9,816 nt of DNA, from NCBI GenBank assembly GCA_052388275.1, contig JBQTII010000032.1, positions 1 to 9,816 on the forward strand, read 5' to 3'. Below, piece by piece: positions 1 to 7,845 of the stretch. A program made the position numbers and the translations under genes. The stretch comes from JBQTII01 sp052388275 (GTDB lineage: Bacteria; Actinomycetota; Actinomycetes; Sporichthyales; Sporichthyaceae). Within the stretch, counting starts at the first letter, position 1. Every line of letters begins with the position of its first letter. The notes below the pieces were generated by a model. The model searched no databases, was not told the DNA's origin, and saw only the letters and a program-made list of their open reading frames with translations.

Positions 1-114
1 ACCCCCCCCCCCACTGCCCGGGGGCCGGTCGGCCGGGGGTTTGGCCTACCCGCCCGCGGGGGGGCTTATTGCCGCCCGCCGGGCCCCACGGCCCGCACAA
101 CGCGTCACGCAGGG
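1..114. other. Low-complexity window end, no supportable gene
   Basis: Long C and G runs dominate, including a run of 12 C near the first base, a GGCC-GGTC-GGCC inverted repeat at 23-34, and several GGGG or GGGGG blocks. No frame gives recognisable protein. In other actinobacteria a small membrane protein gene (DUF4233) and ndk often follow folC. A GTG at 108-106 would give only a short frame that hits a stop without any hydrophobic segment, so I do not call a gene. The composition is unlike the ordered coding sequence that begins at folC, and it resembles the opposite window end (9733-9816). Error-rich contig termini are the simplest explanation. Confidence 0.6.
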
Positions 115-1533
115 TCACGGCGTCCCCGTGAGCAGGGCCCGGGCGGCGCCGACCAGGACCACCGATCCGATGACCAGCACCCCGGCCCCTGCGGTTCGCC
201 CCTCGCTCTCGGCCAGGTTCACCGCCGCGTCCAGCGCATCGTCCAGGCGCGGCGCCACCTCCACCCGATCGTCGCCGAAAACGTCCACCGCTACGGCGGC
301 CAGCGCATCGGCGTCCATTCCCCGCGTGCCCGGCACACTCGTGATCACGACCTCCGCCAGGACGGGCTCGATGGCCTCCAGGATTCCCCGCACGTCCTTG
401 TCCGCGAGCACCCCGATGACGCCGACCAGGTGATCGAAGGCGAAGTCCTCGGCGATCGCCGTAGCCGTTGCCGCCGCGCCGGCCGGATTGTGCGCCGCGT
501 CGAGCACGATCGTCGGCGAGCTTCGCACCGTCTCCAGGCGGCCCGGCGAGCGGACCCCGGCGAAGCCCTCCCGCACGACCTCGGCGTCGAGCAGGCCCCG
601 CCCGCCGCCGAGGAACGCCTCGACAGCCGCCAGCGCGAGCGCCGCGTTGTGCGCCTGGTGCACACCAAGCAAGGGCACGAACAGGTCCCCGTACGCGCCG
701 TGGAAGCCCTCCAGGGTGAGCAGCTGGCCACCGACCGCGGGCAGGCGCCCCCGAAGCCCGAACTGCGCGCCCGCACGCGCCACGCTTGCGCCGACGGCGT
801 CGGCCCGGGCCAACAGGATCCCCGCCGCGGCGCTGGGTTGCTCGGCGAGCACGGCGAAGGCGTTCGCTTTGATGATCCCGGCCTTCTCACCAGCAACGGA
901 CTCGATCGTGGTGCCGAGGTAGGCGGCGTGGTCCAGCGCGACGGGAGTAAGGACCGCGACCTGGCCGTCGGCGACGTTGGTGGCGTCCCAGGTTCCGCCC
1001 ATGCCGACCTCGACGATCGCCACATCCACGGGGGCCTCCGCGAAAGCGGCATAGGCCATGGCGGTGAGCACCTCGAAGTAGGACAGCGGGTGCTCGTGCT
1101 TGGAGTCGACGAGATCCAGATACGGCTGCAGGTCTACGTAGGTGTCGACGAAACGGCCGGCGCTGATCGGATCTCCGTCGAAACAGATGCGTTCGCGCAC
1201 GCTCTGCAGGTGCGGGCTGGTGAAGGTCCCGGTACGCAGGCCGAAGGCACGCAACACGGCCTCGATCATCCGCGCGGTGCTGGTCTTGCCGTTGGTTCCG
1301 GTGACGTGGATGACCGGGTAGCCGGTCTGCGGTGAGCCCAGCAGGTCGACCAGGTCGGCGATGCGATCCAGGCTCGGCTCCAGCATCGACTCCGGCCAGC
1401 GTGCAGCCAACGCCGCCTCGACCCGAGCGAGCTGCGCCGTGATCTGCTGCTCGGGCTCGGCAGCGACGTGGAGCCCGGGTGCGGGGGTCTCGTTCATCCG
1501 CTCAGATCCGACGCAGTCTCTGCCATCAGCCAT
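115..1533 (-). CDS. folC: Dihydrofolate synthase / folylpolyglutamate synthase
   Basis: This cytosolic Mur-ligase-family enzyme uses ATP to join glutamate to dihydropteroate, giving dihydrofolate, and to add further glutamates to reduced folates, which keeps folates in the cell. It is 472 residues, normal for the family. Visible motifs are the P-loop TGTNGKTS (78-85), SPHL (106-109), the folate-side YFEVLTAMA (152-160), the FolC signature VEVGMGGTWDATN (174-186), LDHAAYLG followed by EKAGIIK (200-222, with the lysine normally carbamylated), and LDAAHNP (344-350), which opens the C-terminal domain. I chose the ATG at 1533 because AAGGGA lies 4 bases upstream, overlapping the valS stop. An ATG at residue 13 is possible but has a poorer ribosome site. 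It starts 8 bases after valS, so the two are surely cotranscribed. Family assignment is firm; bifunctionality is inferred from actinobacterial relatives. Confidence 0.96.
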   Translation of the reverse strand: MADGRDCVGSERMNETPAPGLHVAAEPEQQITAQLARVEAALAARWPESMLEPSLDRIADLVDLLGSPQTGYPVIHVTGTNGKTSTARMIEAVLRAFGLRTGTFTSPHLQSVRERICFDGDPISAGRFVDTYVDLQPYLDLVDSKHEHPLSYFEVLTAMAYAAFAEAPVDVAIVEVGMGGTWDATNVADGQVAVLTPVALDHAAYLGTTIESVAGEKAGIIKANAFAVLAEQPSAAAGILLARADAVGASVARAGAQFGLRGRLPAVGGQLLTLEGFHGAYGDLFVPLLGVHQAHNAALALAAVEAFLGGGRGLLDAEVVREGFAGVRSPGRLETVRSSPTIVLDAAHNPAGAAATATAIAEDFAFDHLVGVIGVLADKDVRGILEAIEPVLAEVVITSVPGTRGMDADALAAVAVDVFGDDRVEVAPRLDDALDAAVNLAESEGRTAGAGVLVIGSVVLVGAARALLTGTP

Positions 1534-1541
1534 GTCATCCC

Positions 1542-4172
1542 TTATGGCAGGAGGTCGGCGAGCTGGGCGGTGATGCGGTCGAGGTCGGCCTGCCCGGCCG
1601 CGGCCCGGTCGCGGATCTTCGCCACGACCTTCTCAGGCGCCTTGGCCAGGAACTCCGGATTGGCCAGCTTGGCCTCGGCGACGCTGATCTCCGCCTGCGC
1701 GGCGAGGAGGTCCTTGCGAAGGCGAGCCTGCTCGGCGGCGACGTCGATCGCCTCGGAAAGATCCAGCTCGACGGTGGCGCCCTTGCAGCGCAAGGTCGCG
1801 CCCGCAGCGAAATCGTCGGTGGACTCGGTGAGGCGGGTCAGCGCGCGCACCTGATCGGCGTAGTCGGCAAGGCCGGGAACCGCGGCGTCGAAGGTGAGCA
1901 CCGCGGCCAGCTTCTTGGCCGGCGGCACTCCCTGGTCGGCGCGAAATCGCCGAATCTCGGTGATCAGGTCCTGAAGCGCGGCGATCTGCTCTTGTGCCTG
2001 GGGGTCGTGGTAGGCCGCCTGCGGGATCGGCCAAGGCGCGACCACCACCGACTCCCCCCCGGTCAAGGTGGTCCAGAGCTGCTCGGTGACGAACGGGATG
2101 ACCGGATGCAACGCTTTGAGGAGAACGTCGAGGCAGTGCCCGAGCACGGCCGCCGTCGCTTCGGCCTCGGCGCCGCCGCGGGCGAGGGGGGCCTTGGCGA
2201 GCTCGAGGTACCAATCACAGAACTCGTCCCACACCAGGTGGTAAAGCGTCTCGGTGGCCTTGGCGAACTCGTAGTCCTCGAAGTACGCGTCCACCTCGGC
2301 CAACGTCGCATGGACCCGGGACAGGATCCAGCGGTCGGCGACCGAGAGCGCCTCCCGCGGCGGAACCTCCCGCGCGAGCGTGGCGCCATTGAGCAGCGCG
2401 AACCGGGTGGCATTCCACAGCTTGTTGCAGAAGTTGCGACTGCCCGCGACCCAGTCCTCACCGATCGGCACGTCGGTGCCGGGATTGGCGCCGCGGGCGA
2501 GGGTGAAGCGCAGCGCGTCGGAGCCGTAGGTGTCCATCCAGTCCAGCGGGTCGATGGCGTTGCCGAAGGACTTACTCATCTTCTTGCCGAACTGGTCGCG
2601 CACCATGCCGTGCAGCGCGACCGTTCCGAACGGAACGTCACCTGAGGGTGCGTCATCTTTCATGGCATAGAGGCCGAACATCATCATCCGGGCGACCCAG
2701 AAGAACAGGATGTCGTAGCCGGTGACCAGCACGGAGGTCGGATAGAACTTCGCCAGCTCCGGGGTCCGCTCGGGCCAGCCCAGGGTCGAGAACGGCCACA
2801 GGCCGGAGGAGAACCAGGTGTCCAGGACGTCGGGGTCCTGCCGCCAGCCCTCGCCGGGCGCTGCTTGATCAGGGGGGGCGTCGTCCGGGCCGACGCAGCG
2901 GATCTCGCCCCTGGATGAATACCAGACCGGGATGCGGTGCCCCCACCACAGCTGGCGGGAGATGCACCAGTCGTGCATGTGGTCGACCCAGGCGAACCAG
3001 CGCGGCTCCAGCTCCTTCGGGTGGATCTGCACGCGCCCGTCGCGCACCGCGTCGCCCGCGGCCTTCGCGAGGGGCGCCACGTTGACCCACCACTGCAGCG
3101 ACAGCCGCGGCTCCACGACGGTCTTGCAGCGCGAACAGTGCCCCACCGAATGCAGGTACGGGCGCTTCTCCGCAACGATGCGGCCCTGCTCGCGCAGTGC
3201 CGCCACGACCGCGCGGCGCGCGTCGTAGCGGTCCATGCCGTGGAACGGTCCCGGCAGGTTCACGACCGCGTGGTCGTCCATGATCGTAAGCTCGGGCAGC
3301 GAGTGGCGCCGGCCGATCTCGAAGTCGTTCGGGTCGTGCGCCGGGGTCACCTTCACCGCACCGGTGCCGAATGCCGGATCGACGTGTTCGTCGGCGACGA
3401 CCGGAATCCGACGCCCCGTCAGCGGAAGCTCCACGTCGGTGCCGACCAGGTGCCGGTACCGCTCGTCGGTGGGGTGCACGGCCACCGCGGTGTCGCCGAG
3501 CATCGTCTCCGCGCGGGTGGTCGCGACCACGATCTGCCCGGCGCCCTCGCCATAGCGGATCGAGACGAGCTCGCCGGAGTCCTCGGAGTGCTCGACCTCG
3601 ATGTCGCTCAGTGCGGTGAGGCATCGCGGGCACCAGTTCGTGATGCGGTTGGCGCGGTAGATCAGGTCGTCGTCATAGAGGCGCTTGAACATGGTCAGGA
3701 CGGCGCGGGACAGCCCTTCGTCCATCGTGAAGCGCTCACGGTCCCAGGCCACCCCGTCGCCGAGGCGGCGCATCTGCCCGAGGATCTTGCCCCCGGACTC
3801 GGCCTTCCACTCCCACACCTTGGCGACGAAATCCTCACGGCCCAGGTCGTGCCTGGACGATCCCGCCGCAGCGAGTTGCTTCTCCACGACGTTCTGCGTC
3901 GCGATGCCGGCGTGGTCCATCCCGGGCAGCCACAGCGCCTCGTAGCCCTGCATGCGGCGGCGGCGCACCAGCGCGTCGATGAGGGTGTGCTCGAACGCGT
4001 GCCCCAGGTGCAGGGAGCCGGTGACGTTGGGCGGCGGAATGACGATCGCGAATGCCGGCTTTTCCGATGCCGGGTCGACCTCGAAATACCCCGCGTCCAC
4101 CCACGACTGATAGAGGGTCGCCTCGACCTCGGCGGGAACGTAGCGGGTGGCTAGTTCAGCGGGCTGATTCAC
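1542..4172 (-). CDS. valS: Valyl-tRNA synthetase
   Basis: This class I aminoacyl-tRNA synthetase charges tRNA-Val in the cytosol and edits misactivated threonine. It is 876 residues, full length for bacterial ValRS. The HIGH motif appears as HLGH (55-58) after PPPNVTGS, and KMSKS is at 531-535. The CP1 editing domain is recognisable from ATTRAETMLGDTAVAVHP (217-234) and GTGAVKVTPAHDPNDFEIG (269-287). Zinc-type cysteine pairs occur at CPRC (181-184) and CSRC (346-349). The anticodon-binding region covers roughly 610-750. The last 70 residues, rich in Ala, Glu and Lys, fit the ValRS coiled-coil arm. The start is GTG at 4172; no good Shine-Dalgarno precedes it, but a TAGAAT -10 box sits 6 bases upstream (see promoter). 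folC follows after 8 bases. Nothing is truncated. Confidence 0.98.
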   Translation of the reverse strand: MNQPAELATRYVPAEVEATLYQSWVDAGYFEVDPASEKPAFAIVIPPPNVTGSLHLGHAFEHTLIDALVRRRRMQGYEALWLPGMDHAGIATQNVVEKQLAAAGSSRHDLGREDFVAKVWEWKAESGGKILGQMRRLGDGVAWDRERFTMDEGLSRAVLTMFKRLYDDDLIYRANRITNWCPRCLTALSDIEVEHSEDSGELVSIRYGEGAGQIVVATTRAETMLGDTAVAVHPTDERYRHLVGTDVELPLTGRRIPVVADEHVDPAFGTGAVKVTPAHDPNDFEIGRRHSLPELTIMDDHAVVNLPGPFHGMDRYDARRAVVAALREQGRIVAEKRPYLHSVGHCSRCKTVVEPRLSLQWWVNVAPLAKAAGDAVRDGRVQIHPKELEPRWFAWVDHMHDWCISRQLWWGHRIPVWYSSRGEIRCVGPDDAPPDQAAPGEGWRQDPDVLDTWFSSGLWPFSTLGWPERTPELAKFYPTSVLVTGYDILFFWVARMMMFGLYAMKDDAPSGDVPFGTVALHGMVRDQFGKKMSKSFGNAIDPLDWMDTYGSDALRFTLARGANPGTDVPIGEDWVAGSRNFCNKLWNATRFALLNGATLAREVPPREALSVADRWILSRVHATLAEVDAYFEDYEFAKATETLYHLVWDEFCDWYLELAKAPLARGGAEAEATAAVLGHCLDVLLKALHPVIPFVTEQLWTTLTGGESVVVAPWPIPQAAYHDPQAQEQIAALQDLITEIRRFRADQGVPPAKKLAAVLTFDAAVPGLADYADQVRALTRLTESTDDFAAGATLRCKGATVELDLSEAIDVAAEQARLRKDLLAAQAEISVAEAKLANPEFLAKAPEKVVAKIRDRAAAGQADLDRITAQLADLLP

Positions 4173-4278
4173 ATCCCGATTCTACGGAGCTGGGTGAGCC
4201 ACCAATCTCCACGGCACCCGGAACCGCCAATCACGATCGCTCCTCCCCAAGGTCTCGGTTGATGTGACGTGGACAAGG
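4173..4278. other. Spacer between the unknown gene pair and valS
   Basis: This 106-base gap is less GC-extreme than its flanks. It contains the candidate valS -10 box and no clear intrinsic terminator, T-box or other riboswitch fold that I could recognise. It marks the likely boundary between the clpX-side genes and the valS-folC unit. Confidence 0.5.
4179..4184 (-). promoter_or_regulatory. Candidate -10 box for leaderless valS mRNA
   Basis: TAGAAT on the minus strand matches the TATAAT consensus at 5 of 6 bases. Only CGGGAT separates it from the valS GTG, so transcription would begin at or within a base of the start codon. There is no convincing Shine-Dalgarno upstream of valS, which fits a leaderless mRNA, a common arrangement in actinobacteria. 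The -35 region is weak: the best match is TTGGTG with a short 15-base spacer. Confidence 0.5.
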
Positions 4279-4551
4279 TCAGCCCGCGAGCAGACGCGAG
4301 TGCCGCAGTTCCTCGATCGCCTGATCCGGAACCCCGATGACGTCCAAGTGCACGATCCAGCGCCCGTTCGGACCGTCGATGAGGTCCACCACGCGGGCGA
4401 GGAACGGCTCCTCTGCATCGCCCGACACAATCAGCCGGCCCGGCACGACCCGCTCCGGCTCCGAAGCCCGATCGAGGAAGGTCCAGACATGCCCGGTCGC
4501 ATCGATCTGGGCGGCATCGGCCGGAAGCGTTACTCGCACTGGATCGTTCAT
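4279..4551 (-). CDS. Unknown 90-residue protein, second gene of a pair
   Basis: I do not recognise this protein. It is a soluble, acidic-looking 90-residue chain with no signal peptide, membrane segment or cysteine. Two stretches look like strand-rich core: PGRLIVSGDAEEPFLARVVD (37-56) and RWIVHLDVIGV (64-74), followed by a short C-terminal helix (75-88). Its ATG lies inside the stop of the upstream gene (ATGA, 4-base overlap), so translational coupling is likely, and an AGG lies about 9 bases before the ATG. Codon use is looser than in clpX or valS, with CCA, CGA, GTA, CTT and ATT codons present. The small size and tight coupling resemble toxin-antitoxin or immunity pairs, but that is only an analogy of layout. 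It is real as a gene with good probability; its function is unknown. Confidence 0.75.
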   Translation of the reverse strand: MNDPVRVTLPADAAQIDATGHVWTFLDRASEPERVVPGRLIVSGDAEEPFLARVVDLIDGPNGRWIVHLDVIGVPDQAIEELRHSRLLAG

Positions 4552-4958
4552 CGTCGCCTACCTACGTAGTACGGATTCGGGTGGACCTCGCCCAGGACCT
4601 CGATGAGGCGCCGCGCCACGGATTCAGAATACGCGGGGAGCACTATTGAGTAGTGCGGCGCGAGAAAGCTCGGCAGCAACGCGAACCCTGCGTCGAGCAA
4701 GGCGCGAGCCGTAGCGCTCGCGTAGCGACTACGCGTCCGCAGACGCGGACCGGCCAGGACATCACCCAACGTCCGCTCCCCCACGGTGGCCTCAGCAGAA
4801 ACCGCGGCCAGCGGACTTCCGCGCCAACTGAAGCGGGCGCGCGCATCGTCGGCGTTGCGCAAGAGTCCCTCAATCGTCAGCGGCCAGCCGCGTACAACCA
4901 AGTCAGACTCCGAGTCGAGTTCCTCGCTCCGGAGCTGCGCTTCGAGCGGCTCGAGCAC
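4548..4958 (-). CDS. Unknown 136-residue protein, first gene of a pair
   Basis: I do not recognise a named family. The protein is soluble, rich in Arg and Ala, and has no cysteine or signal peptide. Segments that look like a conserved core are VVRGWPL (21-27), LLDAGFALLP (87-96), PHYSIVLP (101-108) and HPNPYY (126-131). GTG at 4958 is the most upstream start possible, because an in-frame TGA lies two codons before it; its GGAG is 13 bases away, which is too far. A TTG at 4901 has GGAG 6 bases upstream and would give 117 residues beginning at VVRGWPL, so the true start may be there. It begins 34 bases after clpX with no visible promoter or terminator between, so read-through from clpX is plausible. 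Codons such as ATA, TCA, TCT, GTA, AGG and TTG are more frequent than in neighbouring genes, suggesting an accessory or more recently gained gene. Confidence 0.78.
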   Translation of the reverse strand: MLEPLEAQLRSEELDSESDLVVRGWPLTIEGLLRNADDARARFSWRGSPLAAVSAEATVGERTLGDVLAGPRLRTRSRYASATARALLDAGFALLPSFLAPHYSIVLPAYSESVARRLIEVLGEVHPNPYYVGRRR

Positions 4959-4992
4959 GCGTCAGATCCAGCTCCGTCGACGTTGTGGAGAG

Positions 4993-6282
<1,290 letters not shown>

Positions 6283-6324
6283 GCGGTCATCTCTCCTTCG
6301 GGACGGGGGTCACCTCGACGACTG

Positions 6325-6330
6325 ACGTTA
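6325..6330 (-). promoter_or_regulatory. Candidate -10 box for clpX
   Basis: TAACGT on the minus strand fits the actinobacterial TANNNT -10 pattern and lies 43 bases before the clpX GTG. No good -35 is visible 16-18 bases further upstream. The call rests on the -10 match, the 142-base gap and the hairpin after clpP2. Confidence 0.3.
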
Positions 6331-6398
6331 CGCGCCGATGCCCGCTGCTCACACCACCTTGAGCAGGCGAGTCGGGCCATTCTGCTTTGGGCGAAACT

Positions 6399-6415
6399 GT
6401 CCGCTCTGCGCGGAC
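6399..6415 (-). terminator. Hairpin just after clpP2, possible terminator
   Basis: A perfect 6-bp stem GTCCGC / GCGGAC encloses the 5-base loop GCAGA, starting 9 bases after the clpP2 stop. On the transcribed strand it is followed by AGTTTC, so the U-tract is very short. It may act as a weak or partial terminator, or stabilise the clpP1P2 mRNA, setting it apart from clpX. Confidence 0.4.
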
Positions 6416-6424
6416 GGGCCACCC

Positions 6425-7084
6425 TCAGGCAGGAGCGGCCATCGCCAGCATGGAGGTCTTGCGCGAGGAGATGACCTCGTCCACGATTCCGTACTCCTTG
6501 GCCTGCTCGGCCGTGAGGATCTTGTCCCGCTCGATGTCCTTGCGGATTGCCTCGATGTCCCGGCCGGTGTGGTGGGCCAGCAGCTCCTCGAGCTTGGCGC
6601 GCATGCGCAGCACCTCGTTGGCGATGATCTCCACGTCGCTGGCCTGCCCACCCCCGCCCTCCAGGGCCGGCTGGTGAATCAGAATGCGCGCGTTCGGCAG
6701 CGCCAGGCGCTTGCCGGGGGTGCCGGCGGCCAGCAGGACGGCGGCCGCCGAGGCGGCCTGGCCCAAGCAGATGGTCTGCACGTCCGGCTTGACGAACTGG
6801 ATCGTGTCGTAGATCGCGGTGAGCGCGGTGAACGAGCCACCGGGTGAGTTGATGTAGATCTGGATGTCGCGGTCCGGGTCCATCGACTCCAGGGTCAACA
6901 GCTGCGCCATCACGTCGTTGGCGGAGGCGTCATCGACCTGCACGCCGAGGAAGATGATGCGCTCCTCGAACAACTTGGCGTAGGGGTCGTACTCGCGAAA
7001 GCCCTGGCTGGTGCGCTCCACGAAGCGCGGCAGCACGTAGCGGGACTGGGGCAGGTACAGGTCAGTCTTGTCATCCAGGTTCAT
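6425..7084 (-). CDS. clpP2: ClpP2, ATP-dependent Clp protease proteolytic subunit
   Basis: This serine peptidase pairs as a heptameric ring with ClpP1 to form the mixed ClpP1P2 chamber typical of actinobacteria, served by ClpX or ClpC. It is 219 residues. The catalytic triad can be read as S112 in GQAASA, H137 in LIHQP, and D187 in ERDKIL. An oxyanion-side SPGGS sits at 80-84. The N-terminus DLYLPQSRYVLPRF is the longer ClpP2-type propeptide and distinguishes it from ClpP1. I chose ATG 7084 because it overlaps the clpP1 stop (ATGA) and has GGAGGA 5 bases upstream; an upstream in-frame GTG would lie inside clpP1 and has no such support. The overlap points to coupled translation and matched amounts of the two subunits. 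Confidence 0.97.
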   Translation of the reverse strand: MNLDDKTDLYLPQSRYVLPRFVERTSQGFREYDPYAKLFEERIIFLGVQVDDASANDVMAQLLTLESMDPDRDIQIYINSPGGSFTALTAIYDTIQFVKPDVQTICLGQAASAAAVLLAAGTPGKRLALPNARILIHQPALEGGGGQASDVEIIANEVLRMRAKLEELLAHHTGRDIEAIRKDIERDKILTAEQAKEYGIVDEVISSRKTSMLAMAAPA

Positions 7085-7686
7085 GCGGTTCCTCCGGAGC
7101 CCTGCACCTGGCGGGCGTTGCTGACGACGTGGTCCACGAAGCCGTACTCCTTGGCCTGCTCGGCGTTGAACCACCGGTCGCGGTCAGAGTCCTCGGTGAT
7201 CTGCTCGATGCTCTGGCCGGTGTGCTCGGCGATCTGTTGCGCCAGACGACGCTTGGTGTAGAGCATCTGCTCGGCCTGGATCTTGATGTCCGAGGCGGAA
7301 CCGCCGAGGCCCCCGAGCGGCTGGTGCATCATGATCCGCGCGTTCGGCAGGGCGTAGCGCTTGCCCGGGGCGCCGGCGCAGAGCAGGAACTGGCCCATCG
7401 AGGCGGCCAGGCCCATCGCGACGGTCGCGACGTCGTTCTTGACGTACTGCATGGTGTCGTAGATCGCCATGCCTGCCGAGACTGAGCCCCCGGGTGAATT
7501 GATGTAGAGCCAGATGTCCTTGTCGGGGTCTTCGGCGGCGAGCAGCAGCATCTGTGCGCACAGGGCGTTGGCCATGTCGTCGCGCACCTCGGAACCGAGG
7601 AAGATGATGCGCTCGCGGAGCAGGCGTTCGTAGACGCGCTCACCGAGTCCGCCACCGGAATCGGGTGCGTTGCGGGCTGAATTCAC
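7081..7686 (-). CDS. clpP1: ClpP1, ATP-dependent Clp protease proteolytic subunit
   Basis: This is the partner subunit of ClpP2 in the self-compartmentalised Clp peptidase. It is 201 residues. The triad is visible as S96 in GLAASMG, H121 in MMHQP, and D170 in DSDRDRW. The spacings of 25 and 49 residues match canonical ClpP. INSPGGSVSAGMAIYDTMQ (62-80) is the substrate-strand and oxyanion region. The start is GTG at 7686 with GAGG a few bases upstream. The short N-terminal leader (residues 1-20, rich in Gly) is likely processed or disordered. Upstream is a 159-base spacer carrying a ClgR-like operator and a tandem repeat. The first of two ClpP genes in a 4-base-overlapping pair is the usual actinobacterial layout, and the pair is normally required together for activity. 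Confidence 0.97.
   Translation of the reverse strand: MNSARNAPDSGGGLGERVYERLLRERIIFLGSEVRDDMANALCAQMLLLAAEDPDKDIWLYINSPGGSVSAGMAIYDTMQYVKNDVATVAMGLAASMGQFLLCAGAPGKRYALPNARIMMHQPLGGLGGSASDIKIQAEQMLYTKRRLAQQIAEHTGQSIEQITEDSDRDRWFNAEQAKEYGFVDHVVSNARQVQGSGGTA
7090..7095 (-). promoter_or_regulatory. Strong Shine-Dalgarno that fixes the clpP2 start
   Basis: GGAGGA lies inside the last codons of clpP1, 5 bases before the clpP2 ATG. It is the strongest ribosome site in the window. It settles the clpP2 start in favour of the 219-residue form over the longer open frame that begins at 7174. Confidence 0.85.
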
Positions 7687-7740
7687 TTCGTCCTCACCTG
7701 AGTGCCGGGAGCGGGGTCAACAACCCTCGTCGTGCCGCCG

Positions 7741-7746
7741 ACCCTA
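7741..7746 (-). promoter_or_regulatory. Possible -10 box for clpP1P2
   Basis: TAGGGT on the minus strand fits TANNNT and lies 54 bases before the clpP1 start. No -35 is evident in the G-rich sequence before it, as expected if an activator is needed. The ClgR-like site is centred about 49 bases upstream of this hexamer. Weak call, supported mainly by position. Confidence 0.25.
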
Positions 7747-7787
7747 GCCCCCGCCCCGCCCCACCGGCGGCGTGACCCGGCGGATTT

Positions 7788-7798
7788 CGCTTTCGGCG
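7788..7798 (-). promoter_or_regulatory. ClgR-like operator upstream of clpP1
   Basis: On the minus strand the 11 bases CGCCGAAAGCG match the CGCYNANRGCG core of the actinobacterial ClgR consensus exactly; the outer A/T positions match only partly. ClgR is the known activator of clpP1P2 in corynebacteria, streptomycetes and mycobacteria. The site lies about 100 bases before clpP1, a sensible activator position. CGC-N5-GCG occurs by chance in GC-rich DNA, so location carries much of the weight. Confidence 0.5.
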
Positions 7799-7802
7799 CA
7801 GT

Positions 7803-7841
7803 GGGCCGACGCAGTGGGCCGACGCAGTGGGCCGACGCAGT
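7803..7841. repeat. Three perfect copies of a 13-bp tandem repeat
   Basis: The unit GGGCCGACGCAGT (plus strand) occurs at 7803-7815, 7816-7828 and 7829-7841 without mismatch. A fourth, partial copy (CGGCGCAGT, 7794-7802) continues into the ClgR-like site. The array begins 4 bases after the tig stop codon, so it is entirely in the tig-clpP1 spacer. It could be a slippage-prone array or multiple half-sites for a regulator. Confidence 0.85.
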
Positions 7842-7845
7842 CGCC

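Noticed and set aside
430..1335. 301-residue plus-strand frame opposite folC
   Set aside because: It is fully antisense to the conserved folC motifs, and its composition is that of a shadow frame.
2622..2637. CGTTCCG-AA-CGGAACG inverted repeat
   Set aside because: It lies within conserved valS codons just upstream of KMSKS in the protein. It is explained by coding sequence, with no sign of an operator.
1479..2645. 388-residue plus-strand frame opposite the folC start and valS 3' half
   Set aside because: It is a mirror of the minus-strand coding pattern, has no ribosome site and no recognisable motif, and overlaps two solid genes.
2937..4154. Long plus-strand open frame opposite valS
   Set aside because: Long antisense frames are common in GC-rich genes. 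It reads as Arg/Val/Gly-rich sequence with no family, and valS on the other strand is unambiguous.
7085..7174. N-terminal extension of ClpP2 (30 extra residues)
   Set aside because: It lies inside clpP1. ATG 7084 overlaps the clpP1 stop and has a strong GGAGGA.
6946..7620. Repeated GAGGAAGATGATGCGCTC segment near 6947 and 7602
   Set aside because: These are the matching ERIIFLG codons of the paralogous clpP2 and clpP1 genes, not a mobile or regulatory repeat.
7714..7726. GGGT-N5-ACCC hairpin before clpP1
   Set aside because: The stem is only 4 bp and has no U-tract; too weak to call as a terminator or regulator.
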